A stretch of DNA of 64,000 bases from NCBI GenBank assembly GCA_026874595.1, contig CM049306.1:55923519-55987518 (forward strand), given 5' to 3'. Position 1 is the stretch's first letter. Every line of letters begins with the position of its first letter. This document shows, one piece after another, positions 44,414 through 56,070 of this stretch. Origin of the DNA: Sipunculus nudus (Eukaryota; Annelida; Sipuncula; Golfingiida; Sipunculidae). The position numbers and the translations under genes are program-made. The notes beneath the pieces are model-generated. The model worked only from the letters and a program-made list of their open reading frames with translations. It had not been told where the DNA came from and did not search any database.

Positions 44414-44431
44414 TTACAGTGTTGTTTTTCT

Positions 44432-44437
<6 letters not shown>

Positions 44438-44483
<46 letters not shown>
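44438..44483. repeat. (TA)n microsatellite
   Basis: Abuts the old pseudo-LTR end. Confidence 0.95.
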
Positions 44484-44485
<2 letters not shown>

Positions 44486-45470
44486 TGTGTATAGGTAGGT
44501 GTGGTTGTCAAAATATCGTACAAACGGGTTTAATATGGTAACACCACACCTGGATATAACCAAATATTTTAGCCTAGCGTTTTATTCGACTTACTAGAGT
44601 CTGTCACACCTAGTTTCCTGTATGTAATATATTTTTTTATATAATTATAGGTCATGCACTTTTTTAAGTCTTTTGTTTCTGGAGTTTTACTTAAAGCTTC
44701 CTGAGTAGAACGTTTTGCTGGTATGCCGAGGAAATCCAGAAATCACGGCTTGTCAATAGTCATTTATAAATAACTACGATACATTAATCAAATTAATCAC
44801 AAACCCTTTAATAAAAATATCTAAAAACTGTTGCTCTGGTCAACCAAAGGATACGGGTTGGTAATGATTATCTTTAATGGTCCTATACATGTAAAAGAAT
44901 CTATTTTCAACCTTTAACAATGATGTGTAAAAGGAAAACCTTTTAAAAATACAGGAATACAACTATTTTGGGTGCTTCCTGGTCTATACATAGACGTCTT
45001 TAATAATGGTTGTAATTCACTATCCTCGTCGGTGAAATCCAGCTGTAGTATAATCCTGAGCCTCCCACAGTGTCGGGTACTTAATTCAAATCCGGCATGT
45101 TGGGTTCTCATGGTCGACTCCAGTATCCAGACTTCACATTCTATAGTACCTTGATATAAATAATACACGTATAGGCTAAACTGGTTTCCTAATTGGCTCA
45201 CTTTTTTATATCGTTAACATTCAATTTTTTTATTATAGCGTTCTACGATGATATTTATTTTACTTCTTCCAAAATAGAGAATTTAAAATCGATAAACAGA
45301 CAGACAGGGATTTATCTCACAGGAGACCGTATGAAACTTTGGGTAAAAATCGTACATCTACATAATAAATCAAGTTAAAGGCAGTGGCGGATCTAGGATT
45401 TTGCTATAGAGGGGACATAAGGGTCAGAAGAACGTTAAGCCTCGATTCGCCCAGCGTCTCTAAGATTAGG
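44484..45470. other. Intergenic stretch, no gene seen
   Basis: Short open frames without known features. GGCAGTGGCGGATCTAGGATT near 45382 resembles one end of the 5-bp-duplication element family, but no opposite end follows. Confidence 0.5.
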
Positions 45471-45474
45471 AACA

Positions 45475-45873
45475 TAATGAATCGCATGGAAAAAATCTAG
45501 GCTATATATGTCCAGTTCAAGTTATCTCATGAGTGACCTTTAATGAATCGCATGGAAAAAATCTAGGCTATATATGTCCAGTTCCAGTTATCTCATTAGT
45601 GACCTTTAATGAATCGCATGGAAAAAATCTAGGCTATATATGTCCAGTTCCAGTTATCTCATTAGTGACCTTTAATGAATCGCATGGAAAAAATCTAGGC
45701 TATATATGTCCAGTTCCAGTTATCTCATTAGTGACCTTTAATGAATCGCATGGAAAAAATCTAGGCTATATATGTCCAGTTCCAGTTATCTCATTAGTGA
45801 CCTTTAATGAATCGCATGGAAAAAATCTAGGCTATATATGTCCAGTTCAAGTTATCTCATTAGTGACATTTAA
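45475..45873 (+). repeat. 66-bp tandem repeat, six copies
   Basis: Nearly exact 66-base units with the landmark AATGAATCGCATGG. The first and last copies carry TTCAAG where the four inner ones have TTCCAG. Because 66 is a multiple of three, one frame stays open through the array and repeats a 22-residue unit (TFNESHGKNLGYIC...). It has no signal peptide or splice context, so I do not call a gene. Confidence 0.95.
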
Positions 45874-46138
45874 TTATGCTACCTGTTGGATGTCATCTGG
45901 GATAAGTGCTAACCTTAATCAGTCATTTTTAAAGCTTCCAATTCCACCTTTTTCAGCAGGTATACGTGTCAAAAGGGGTGCCCCCTTCCCCCCACTACCT
46001 ACTAAAAGTAGATATAATAATATGAAAATAAATCAGTCATCAGTCATGTTTACTAGTTTCATTACTGTACACTTGCATATGCAGGTACAAATTTTCCTCT
46101 TGTTTTCAAAGGTACAAATATATTGAAGTAGGCTGATA

Positions 46139-46139
46139 T

Positions 46140-46203
<64 letters not shown>
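46139..46203. repeat. (TA)n microsatellite
   Basis: Left border of the element at 46204-47165. Confidence 0.95.
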
Positions 46204-46207
<4 letters not shown>

Positions 46208-47162
46208 CGTATTACGGTCACCATCGGGACTGGATGAAAGTGGCCTTAATACAGGAGTGGCCATTATACAGGACTTGACTAGGATAGGGGGGTTAAAATG
46301 TTACACGACACCAAGTTCAAATCTTTAATACAATAAAAAGAAAATAAACATATATACAGAGTATTTTCTTCATACTGTTCCATGACCTCTCGCTTCCTCT
46401 GTGTATGTTTTGAACTTGAGTTTGGCCGACATATATTTCTGCTAGCTGTCGGCTGATTTTCTTCTAGTCACTCTTCCTGATCAGATCTACCTTTTCTTTG
46501 AGAGCAAGTTCATGTCTTTTCTTGGTCCACATAATGGTCATAGTGATTTGGACAGAGTATGCGTAACAAGTATATACATGTTACAATGTTTATTTTGCAT
46601 TCATATGTATTCATGTATGAGTAAATTGTAAAATGAGCATTGTTTTCATTCGATAACATAATCATCGGGACCCGCTGGTTGTCATTCGTTAATTAAATGA
46701 CAAACACGCTGAATAAGATCCGGCTCGCACGACTGATTCCAAAACATACATGCAGGTGGAAACACATGCTTTTCTACTGTGCATACCAATGAGGATGAGT
46801 GGGGGAGTACGACGCTGTCTACGTGTCAAACAACTCAGTCACGGTCGAGTGGTTAACTTTATCTAGGCACTCATTAACAGTCAGGAATATGTAACAGCGG
46901 ACACTTCTGTAATGATATTGAGGTCAGAAGAGGCCGCTCGCTTTGTTGAGCCCATGTCACGGAGTCACTGCCCCTGACAGTAAATGAGGCGTTTCCCTGC
47001 CTGCGGGACCGAGAGACCTGGCCGTAATACAGAATAAAGGAGTGGCCGTAATTGACAACAAAATGATTATGAAATATCACGGTCGAAAATTCGGGACCGG
47101 AAAATCTGACCGTTATAGACGTATTGACCGTTATTGAGGCGTGGCCGTTAGCAGGCGTTCTA

Positions 47163-47165
<3 letters not shown>
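46204..47165. mobile_element. TA-flanked non-autonomous element (~960 bp)
   Basis: The left end is CAATCGTATTACGGTC. The right end in reverse is CAGTAGAACGCC, with TA outside both. Subterminal blocks such as gtggcc, ttacggcc and cgggac recur inverted near both ends. There is no transposase frame. Termini and TA suggest the Tc1/mariner-pogo group, though insertion inside (TA)n makes a duplication impossible to prove. Confidence 0.55.
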
Positions 47166-47241
<76 letters not shown>

Positions 47242-47282
47242 AATATATATATATATTAATATATATATATATATAATTATAT
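47166..47282. repeat. (TA)n microsatellite
   Basis: A long TA tract with TTAA interruptions, right border of the preceding element. Confidence 0.95.
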
Positions 47283-47430
47283 ATGAAGTTTTAAAAACAG
47301 AAGTGTTAACTTTTGAAGTTTTCAGAAAGTAGGCGTCTGTGACCAAATATTGGTGTTCCACAGAGGACCTTAGGACCTTTCAGCATGTGAATTTTGCAGT
47401 CTCTAGGTACCATTGCTTACGTCCCAATGT

Positions 47431-47628
47431 CAGGGGCGGATCCAGGATTCAGGAAAAGGGGGGTCCAACCCAGGAGGACTAATGAAATTCCTAAAAAAAA
47501 GGTCATCAGGTTTGGAAAAGGGGGGGTCCAGGCCGCAAAATTACGTCCAAAACCCCTTAAAAAAGGTTGCTTCGGGTGAAAAAGGGGGGGTCCGGACCCC
47601 CTGGACCCCCCCCCTGGATCCGCTTCCG
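47431..47628. mobile_element. Short TIR element with 5-bp target duplication, copy 2
   Basis: Ends CAGGGGCGGATCCAGG and CCTGGATCCGCTTCCG. AATGT lies on both sides (47426-47430 and 47629-47633). The interior matches copy 1 at 17777-17983 throughout, including the paired GGGGGTCC and GGACCCC runs. Confidence 0.8.
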
Positions 47629-47639
47629 AATGTCCCTAG

Positions 47640-50400
47640 GTATTGCTTGTGCCCTGCTGGAGTTTAACTCTAATTGGTCATCCTAAAAAATTATAAATAA
47701 TATTTCGTATATTAAAAAATGATGGTGGCGCCATCAGTCTTCTTCACCAATTGAGGTTCTTCAAGATAAATGAACAGTAAGCATTTCACGATAATCCATA
47801 ATGCTATTGGTGATATATGTGGCCTTTCATATGAATTAACAGAAGTCTGAACTTCTGATATACCCGAACACTGGTTTGGCCCGTAACTCGTAGAATACAG
47901 GTCACATCGACGGCTTACATAATATTTGTATAGGACTTGGTAGGATCTGTCACCATGTTAAGTTCCTGTGTATTACGGTTATGATTTGTGCCTTGTTAAT
48001 GGACAAACGGCTAGAAGACTCAGTTGAGCTTAAATTAGTTTTAAGAGCTCCAGCTTAATTGATTTAACGTCTGTATCATGTTTTTCTCATTACATGTAAA
48101 TATGTGATTAATCCTTAGTTTCTTCTGTTACTGTTTGAAATGGGATTTTTTTTCTCAAACGTTAAATTAATATGAATATTTTCCCGTACTTTTTAAATAG
48201 TTAGATTGGCTTGCTGTAAAAATGGACAATATTCTGAGAAATCAAATTAAATATTAATATATTAATGAATATACTGCGAGGTGAGTTATTGAATTAATCT
48301 AACTGGTATGTGGCCAATTTTCCATATTTTCGTTATATCCTTATGAACCAAATTATACCAACTATCAGTCGGAATCCTTTGATGGAACAAGCCCATGATT
48401 ATTATTCATAGGTTTGAAAAAATATGATTTTCTTACTGGTGAGGCGAGTTCACTCGCTATCTCTATGTAATTATACGACTTAATCAAGATTACTCACCAA
48501 ACGGGCGCGGCTCATTTTGTCCTACACAAAACAGATTATCTATGACAGATTAGCAGAGGATGTAACACAAGTGATGAACATATTAATCATTTGGCATAAA
48601 ATGACTGGTACACGTTACTAAATACATGTAGATGCCGGATGAAGGGGGAACCAGTTAACAGATAAAACGGGTGTAAATCACCGTAAAGGTATCAAGCTTA
48701 AGTATCTCTACCATGATTAAAATGTGAAAATCTTAAGTCACAAATCAACTACTGTAATCTTGTCTTAATTAATTTAAGCAACCAAAAATTATAACCCCAA
48801 AACCTTTAGAAAACCTGTAGCTAGATTTTAGTCCTTAAAGCCATTAAATACATTAAACAAAAATTGCGGTTCACGAACCAAGATTTGATGATATCCGGGA
48901 AAGTATTTTAAAATTAACATCCATACTCTTTGTCAGCAACAAAGTTGAGATGCCATCATCTTGCGTGTATGTGAAGCCACGTATTTCTGCAAGAGCTTCT
49001 CTGATTGATACCAAAATTAACTGATCCTTGAGTTACAGAGTTAGTTCTTTTTGCAATATTCTAATTTGTAATGAAATATTATGAGTTGATATGTTTGTAC
49101 TGTTTACAAATTGTAATACTGAACACAGTTTTTAACCAAAAGCCTGAAATACTTAAAAATCTTCGAAGCATCATTTATAAGACTATACATATATCTGTCT
49201 TCTTGGAGTCTATATCGCTGAAGATCCCCCGCTGCTTTATATGCCCTGAACGACCCCTTTTAATGATCTTGAACATCGGAATACAGTCAATAAGTTACTG
49301 TTGGGAAGGAGTTTGTTTGGTTTTGTTAACTGGACGTTATTATTTCGGGGAATATAAGACGAAGCAACATCCGATATACAATTGCTTTTGCCGCTTATAT
49401 GAACGGAATCTTTTACTTTTTGCAGGAAAAAAATAGAATCAAATACTGTGTCTAATGCAGAAAAAAAGTGCCATAAATGTATTCAAGGCGAAAAAGATCA
49501 CTGGGGTCATGTTTCAAGAGGCGGCCAGATTTCTTCTGTAAGCGAGTTTCTACTTCAAAGAAGCCTAGACAAATCTGAGAAGGTCGTCTGCCTCAGCGGT
49601 TCCCGGATCAATTTCTCCTGGCATTGTCTCAGGCCAAGTGCAAGTGCGTTCACAAAATAAAAAAAACCCCAATCCATCATATTATGCAAAAGCATGGTTT
49701 CTTAGCAAAGATATTGAAATATCTGTGTGTCTTCAGTCCTCAGAGGAATTGAACTGCTCTTTTAAAGTGATGGGTAGCCTCACTTAAAGTGATAGGAGAT
49801 CATCTGAATTGATTGATAAGACTAAGCGCAAATTATTTATTCGGCACACGGTTCTATAAGCTTATTACATCCTGGGGGCAATTTAGTCTTTTAGCAGACG
49901 ACACAGCCAGCACGTGGGTAACACGTTGACCTATATTCTGTAGGTCAACTGCCTCGGTAAAAAATCGAACAGTCCTTCCGGTTATCTGGCTCATCCCTTC
50001 ACCCGTGTCTTCCTGTAAGCTTGAGCTGGTACAGTCGGCATATTTAGGAATTATACGTGATAAAAGATAGTCAAAGAGACGCCGATACGTACATTGACTT
50101 GAGGATTCATGTTTTTCCGCTGCACGTTTTTCGTATAACAAACATAACGGGTAAAATTTGTCTTGTGACAGAGTTATTAATAATAAGGTAAATCGAATAA
50201 AAGATACGAGTATTACATAAAAAAAGATATTTGATTGTATATTTCACGTTGGCATCATCCCGTTTATACACGCATTATAAGAAATCGTGTCACACTAAGA
50301 GATTATGGTCTTGCCAGTTGACTACGATAACTATTAAACATGCAAAAGCAAAACGATACTGCTTTCAAAAACAATTGCATATCCTACGAACATAATATGA
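47640..50400. other. Long stretch without a recognised gene
   Basis: AT-rich and apparently unique. The longest frame (49071-49436, 121 codons) is followed closely by another of 70 codons (49448-49660). Neither has a motif I recognise, and no splice-bounded exon was evident. Confidence 0.4.
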
Positions 50401-50405
50401 AAAAA

Positions 50406-50406
<1 letters not shown>

Positions 50407-50466
<60 letters not shown>
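50407..50466. repeat. (GT)n/(TA)n microsatellite
   Basis: A short GT run continuing as TA. Confidence 0.95.
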
Positions 50467-50470
<4 letters not shown>

Positions 50471-50534
50471 ACATGTATCTGTTTTGTTTGCGCATTGTAG
50501 GTATTGTGTTTCATTGTAGGCATTTCTAAAAAAG

Positions 50535-50934
50535 TTAGAAATGCAACATGAGCTAGCATTAAAAGAGAGGGAAGAACATGAAGGGCTAGAAAGGGAAAGA
50601 CTAGAAAAATAAAAGACAGAGAAAAACTAGAGAAAGAAAAAGAAATTGAGTTAAAACGACTGGAGTTAAAAAGACTTAAACTAGAACATAGTCTATACGT
50701 GCTGCCCCAACTCACAGTTTTGATGTTACTAAACACTAAAGACTTGTCCCATTTTTAAAAAAAAGAGTTTGATAAATATTTCTTACACTTTGAGAAGGTG
50801 TCTGAAAATTTTAAATGGCTTAAGGAAAATTGGACTATGCTACTACAAAGTGCATTGACTGGAAAGGCCAGAAAAATTTATACAGAACTTTCAGTAGAAG
50901 CCGCTGCTGACTATGACCAGGTTAAACGGTTAAA
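50535..50934 (+). pseudogene. Decayed LTR-retrotransposon gag fragment
   Basis: Three frames in succession give a gag-like product. First comes a charged coiled coil (MQHELALKEREEHEGLERE), broken by a stop. Next is a segment with SFDVTK and a stop. Last is a long piece with KYFLHFEKVSENFKW, NWTMLLQSALTGKAR and IYTELSVEAAADYDQV. This order matches gag proteins of Ty3-like retrotransposons found in aquatic animals. At least two stops and two frameshifts make it a pseudogene. No protease, reverse transcriptase or LTR is recognisable nearby. Confidence 0.6.
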
Positions 50935-50939
50935 CAGAA

Positions 50940-51480
50940 ACCACCACTAAAATCTATATCCTGTGGAGGATTTTAGTAATAAAACTAAGTACGGTGTTGG
51001 TGGTGGTATTGTTTATTTACCATTATTAGGAGCCCTGGACAAGTTCGGTGAATACTATGTAGCAAGAATGAATATTGGAGTTCATTGGGGGAAAAAGGGA
51101 CATTTCAGTATTAAGACTGTCCATCAATTCATATATAATTTGGAAACTGAAGTGGTAATATTATTTAAAGGGACTCATAAGCACTGTAGCTTGATTCTTT
51201 TTTAAGGATATACGTTTTCAATGTGCATTGAATGATACTTTCAATATCATTGTAAATATCAAACATGTTTTTTTTTTCTTTAGGTTTCCTTGAATGTTTG
51301 AATAATACACGTACTCTAAAAGAGTAAAGAAGTCATACGAGGGGGATAGTAACAATCACCGTAAAGGTCGTAAGGGTGAATCTCGATAATATGGATAAAA
51401 AGGCTAATTTTATGTTGTCGTTCCAAGACGCTTCATTCCGATTAGCTCTGCTACACTACATTATCACGGTTGCGGACTCG
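50940..51480. other. Stretch without a recognised gene
   Basis: An 80-codon plus-strand frame (50963-51205) follows the gag remnant but resembles nothing known. It may be unrelated sequence. Confidence 0.35.
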
Positions 51481-51489
51481 GCAAATTGT

Positions 51490-51720
51490 CAGATCTAGCG
51501 ATGGAAAAGGACCATATATCTTATACGTATAAAAAGAATTCGCTTCACGTATGTCCTCAATGTTCTCTGAAACCATGCTGCGTATGACACTGTGCCATAC
51601 CTCATTTTTTTAAAGGTTATTATTCCCGCAGTGAAATGGCCGCTATGATAATCAATAATTTTTCCAAATACACAAAAATTTGAGTGATTTTCCCTGCTTT
51701 CCGCATTGCGGGGAGAAACA
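51490..51720 (-). repeat. Dispersed repeat, copy 2
   Basis: The inverse complement shares acctttaaaaaaatgaggtatg, a tttcagagaaca block and an attattgattatcat block with 30440-30670. A shorter third piece is at 52098-52160. Confidence 0.6.
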
Positions 51721-51935
51721 ATATTATACCGAAAACAAAGACCGGTATGCGACCTTTTTGTGTTCCACAAAAATCAACTCAAAGCACGGGATTAATCGGC
51801 TTAAATTAAGGTCTTTTGTGCATGTGAATAAACCCTGTTATAACTTACCCATTGCCGAGTCAACAGGTGAACAATGCGAACAACAGGTGACTCGAGATCA
51901 CTTGGCACTCATTTCTTATGTCAGCATACAATAAT

Positions 51936-51990
51936 GGTAGAAGCGGATCCCCCGAATAATAACAGAAGCGGATCCGGGGGAGAGGGTGGT
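51936..51990. repeat. GGATCC-rich fragment
   Basis: Two AGAAGCGGATCC segments about 28 bases apart resemble ends of the 5-bp-duplication family but do not bound a complete element. Confidence 0.35.
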
Positions 51991-52097
51991 TCTTATACCC
52001 TCCCCCTCCTTTGCAGCCGCTTCAACCTTATCTTAATGATATCAAACGAATTTTTGGACCTAGACCCCCCTCACACCCTTCCTCCAGACCTGTGGGC

Positions 52098-52160
52098 ATG
52101 AAACCATGCTGAGGGTTACATACTGCCATAACTCATTTCAAAGGTTATAGTCGCCGTTGG
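52098..52160 (-). repeat. Dispersed repeat, copy 3 (fragment)
   Basis: Contains gaaaccatgct, tgccata-ctcattt and aaaggttat in the same order as 51568-51620. Confidence 0.5.
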
Positions 52161-52620
52161 AGGCTCAAAGAAGGCAGAATGGTTGCCCAGGTCGTTCAAA
52201 GGTCGTACACAGGAGTTTCAGACATCGCCATGGACGCCATGGTCGCCATGAGTTTTTGAACATGTTCAAAACAATTGCACAAAGGTCGCCGAGGAGGTAG
52301 GTCGCTCAAAGGCGGCTCAAGAGAGGCAGAAGGGAGGCACAAGCATTCCCGTGGTGGTAGAATGAAGGCAGAGTGGTCGCGCTGGTGGCACGGGGGAAGC
52401 AGAGGGTTTGCAGGCATGAAAATGCTGTTTTTTGGGAGGTCCAAGGGAGGCACAAGTATCGCTGCGGGTGTTTTGGGCTGTTCCGTACAACAACCGCGGT
52501 GACCGCAGCGGGTTGTTACCGAGGCTTAAGTATTCCTGACGTCCCTAAAAAAGGTAGTGTAGTCTACGGTGTACGGTGACCCCAGCGGGTTGTGACCAAG
52601 GTTTTAAGCATGTTTGGCCT
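52160..52620. repeat. Degenerate short-period repeats
   Basis: GGTCGC/GGCTCAA/GAGGCA-type units recur irregularly at 52160-52400. After this a ggtgacc-cagcgggttgt-accga/aagg block occurs twice, at about 52497 and 52574. Open frames on both strands follow the composition and are not called. Confidence 0.55.
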
Positions 52621-53289
52621 CATATATGAACCTAACTCTGGCCAACGTGCAGTCCGGGTAATCCTTAATGTTGAATTGGCCGCAACAAGTGTCGCGTCCC
52701 TATCAGCTACCGTTAACATCATATTTCAACCCTTCTGAAAACAATTGTTAAGTCAGCTTTCTAAGAAAGCACTTGCATAAGCTCTGTTTATATATTTACA
52801 ATACCGCATCACGGATATTTCACTGCAAAATAGATCCACTGGTTTTTCAATTAACAAAATATGTTTCACGGATAGATACATTCTGTTGGTTATATTTTGC
52901 ATGGATGTTGTCGACTCTATATTTGCTCCATTTACTAATACTTTCGTAAATTCATTCATCAGATTTTCGGCGTAAAAGAGTGCTGTGCGTGTGAATGTGG
53001 GCAGGGAGTCCTCGACATTCATATTGATAGGCCGTCTGCCGGAAGGATGTGACATAAGGTTAACAAGGAAATTACCCATCGACAATCAGGGAGAAACAAT
53101 GTTTAATACAAATAACCAGTACTACGCTACGCAGGCCGTCCATCAAGATTTCACCAAAGGAACTTTCTTCCAATTACCTTTGATGGTTTCGCTTTTTAAA
53201 TACATCATATATAGTCCCTAAAAACACATTACTCCTTACTTTCATTGGTTTCGAAAACGAACACATGATTTAGTCCCTACAAACAAACA
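52620..53289. other. Stretch without a recognised gene
   Basis: The 110-codon minus-strand frame at 52753-53085 and the opposing 78-codon frame have no known domain. No splice sites were convincing. Confidence 0.4.
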
Positions 53290-53435
53290 AAAAAGGCCCC
53301 AAAGTCCGGAAAAGAATAGTCCAGGCTGGGGCAAGGGGGTAAAAATATTGATCTGGAACCATTCACAAAGGTTCGGCGGCTGAAAAAAAGGGGAGGGAAG
53401 GGGGGTCCGGACCCCGTTGGTTCCGCTTATGCAAC
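53290..53435. mobile_element. Diverged member of the 5-bp-duplication TIR family
   Basis: Carries gtccggaaaag, gtccaggc and GGGGGGTCCGGACCCC in the same order as the two good copies, then a changed end (GGTTCCGCTTATG). The left terminus is not recognisable. Confidence 0.5.
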
Positions 53436-53449
53436 TAACAAGGTGTATA

Positions 53450-54560
53450 CAATGGAACCTCTCCTAGTGGGCACCTCTATAAAGTGGGCACTTTTGGGCA
53501 GTCCCGTTTTTTCTTCTCTTTATTATGTTTAGCTAATGTGGGCACCTCTATATTCTGTAAAGTGGGCAGTTTTCCAGAGCTTAATATGGGCACTTCATGG
53601 ATTTCGAGGTTGAACTATCTCCTTAAAGCAACCTTGTAAACCGTCTTTATAGCACTTTTAAAGTTATAAGATAATATTAATTCTTAATTATTTAATAACA
53701 ATATTCATAAATTTTTATTATAACAATCAAAACAAATGACCCAAATTCAGAGGTGTACAAGTGAACATTGCATAATAATGGTTATACTTAACTCAAGACT
53801 TAGCTTGGGATGCATGCATACAATTAGATAGATATGCCTGCACCGGCTCAAGTCAGAGATCACCCTAGACTAGATGCCCCTGTGCTAATTAATTAATATT
53901 TGTTTGTTTGGCTACCAAGAGTGGAAGGAAGCCCTGCTGACACAGCTAAATGTCCCTCTCGCCCATCACAGCTAGTCAGGTATATGCCCACCAGACCAGG
54001 GTAGTGTTTATTTTACAGCTGTTACATAACGATTCATACTGTTGAAATGGTGTTCGATCTGGACTCTCAAAAAGCAATTGCAAAGCTTCAATGTGCACTT
54101 TGCTCCAAACAATCTACAATCACAGACTTTTTCACCAAGTATAAGAATTGTGACAATTAAACACATTCATTCAAAGTGTATCACACACTTCAAATATTTA
54201 ATGGATTTCCAGTGACTGGGTTAATGGCTGTGTCTTACTAACTTGTCTACTTGATATAGAATGTTTTCTTAAGATCATATTATTTCGATTACTGACGCAC
54301 TGTCTTTGCTTATTTACTTGTGTATTTTTTTTTATCAGAAAATGACTTGTTTTCAAAGAATATATCATTAAGAGTTATTACTTCCCATGGTAATGCTAAA
54401 TACCGCATGCTGCTTTTCCATTTTGTGCTTATAAAATATATATAGAAAGCAATATATCGTACTAGGGGGCAGCACTCATTACCTCCATAAAGTGGGCACC
54501 TCTATAAAGTGGGCACTTTGGTCCAGTCCCAAGGGTGCCCACATTTTAGAGGTTTGACTG
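53450..54560. mobile_element. TA-flanked non-autonomous element (~1.1 kb)
   Basis: TA lies outside both ends. The left end is CAATGGAACCTCTCC and the right end in reverse is CAGTCAAACCTCTAAAATG. Internal copies of ATAAAGTGGGCAC occur near both ends in opposite orientation, with GGGCAGTCCC and GGGACTGGACC at matching depth. The interior is AT-rich with no transposase. Probably a pogo-type deletion derivative. Confidence 0.65.
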
Positions 54561-54714
54561 TATATATTCCCGTAGCTTCCTTGCCTTTGAAATACATTTA
54601 ATTCACCTTTCACATCTTCCTTCCATCAATCTATCCTTTATAGGTCTAACAATTATAATATGTAACTATGCAAAGATCTTCAAAAATAAGATGCCCTCGC
54701 ATCCTTTTCTGGTT

Positions 54715-54910
54715 TGCATATGTTTACATCTATCACTGAACTGGTCTTCAAGGTAAACATACCGATTTTTGCATTTCTTGCAAACAGCTGGGCACAACAG
54801 AATAAATGTTCAGATAATTCTACATATCTTATTGAGATCTATAGTTTCTTTTATCTTTTAGCCATGATCTGCTTTAATACATCCCCGCAACCCCGGTAAA
54901 AAGCCCGGTA
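54715..54910 (-). repeat. Dispersed repeat, minus-strand copy
   Basis: Counterpart of 29733-29960. The ends GGCTTTTTACCGGGGTTG and GTTTACCTTGAAGACC are both present and the middle is diverged. Confidence 0.6.
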
Positions 54911-55605
54911 TATCAGCTATATTGCGAAACACGAGGACCTGTTGAAGAACGTATAAGTCAAGCACCTGAATTTGCCCTTTGACACTTTTAAACTTAGCAA
55001 CCAAGGGATATCATCTTTAAAAAGATAATCCCTGGCAATCACTTCTCAACCCAAAATGTAAATGGTATTACCTTGCCTGAACAATCGAACAAATCCATTC
55101 CTGTTTTAATTCCTATTTCATAGAACTGTTTCCAGTATATGGTGGTATTGCTTATTTGTTTAAGCCTATTATTCCAAATAAATTGCTGTTCCAATGGGAC
55201 ATAATCAAAGTAAATTTTACGTAACATTACATAACTTTCTAAAATTTCTTTATGGAAGACCGGTATATCATATGAATCTATATTTTTTCAGGTTTAAAAT
55301 ACTATTAAGAAACACATTTACATAAGAACATATAGACCGCAAATAATAAGCAAACAATAGTTTCTATGGTCTTCCATCTCCTTCGATATACCTTTTAACC
55401 CAAGATATTTTCGTGAGGTATGTATTATAGTTTCAATATGCGGAACCATCATACAGGGACACGCAAGGATATTACTAACAGTGGTTTCAAATCCTCAAAA
55501 TTTAAAGATCAAAGCCTTTCAGCTGGGAGTATCACAGCTCATAACGGTCTGGGCATACGTTTCAAGAGACCCACCCAGTCATATATTTAGGCAGTATTTG
55601 TCACG
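54911..55605. other. Stretch without a recognised gene
   Basis: No exon or repeat was recognised. Confidence 0.45.
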
Positions 55606-55609
55606 ACTT

Positions 55610-56070
55610 AAAGGGGCCCAAACACCTATCTGACCTTTATAAACTAAATGTAATCCCTTCGAGTTAAAATAGGCCAGAAAACGTGGGTATCACCATACAC
55701 AGGCTGCTTCTTTTGTTTATATCAACGTGTTTATTATATGTAGGGACCCTCCAAAATAATAAAAAAAGCATCGAGCAGAAAAAAAGATAAGCAAGAGCTT
55801 TGCAAATGGCGTTTTGCAAAAAGTGACCTTTCTGCCTCCACATATATGCAACTTACCCCCTTGGGTTACATGTTTTTCCCGTTTGTCAACATTCCCTGTG
55901 TTTACAAACATGTTGTTGTTATCTAAGTTTAATGAATATATCCTTCACGAAGGCGATATAAGAACTGTTCACAACCAAAATTAGCCTTAGATCATTAATA
56001 TATACACAGAGGAAGCCAGAAATCATAAATTCTTTTACAAAAGTTAGGTGAATGGGCACCTTTAAGGAAT
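55610..56070 (+). repeat. Dispersed repeat, uninterrupted copy
   Basis: Aligns with 20570-20708 plus 22118-22330 and lacks the 1.4-kb foldback element between them. It also aligns in its second half with 59440-59820, out to about 56070. No protein is encoded. Confidence 0.75.

Larger units (their letters stand above)
43437..44435 (+). mobile_element. Old diverged PLE pseudo-LTR split by an insertion
   Basis: Segments 43437-43591 and 44287-44435 align with the young pseudo-LTR from tatctttgtatta to cttcag, with scattered substitutions and a shortened C run. The insertion at 43592-44286 duplicated GCACAAAGC of the host. No ORF remains. The right end stops at CTTCAG and enters (TA)n, almost the same point as the left end of the young cluster. 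Confidence 0.8.

Noticed and set aside
45533-46126. 197-codon frame over the 66-bp repeat
   Set aside because: The open frame follows from a unit length divisible by three. No start context, splice site or domain was seen. Kept as a finding, not a gene.
49071-49660. Adjacent 121- and 70-codon frames
   Set aside because: No recognised motif, no splice context, and lengths like these occur by chance in this much sequence.
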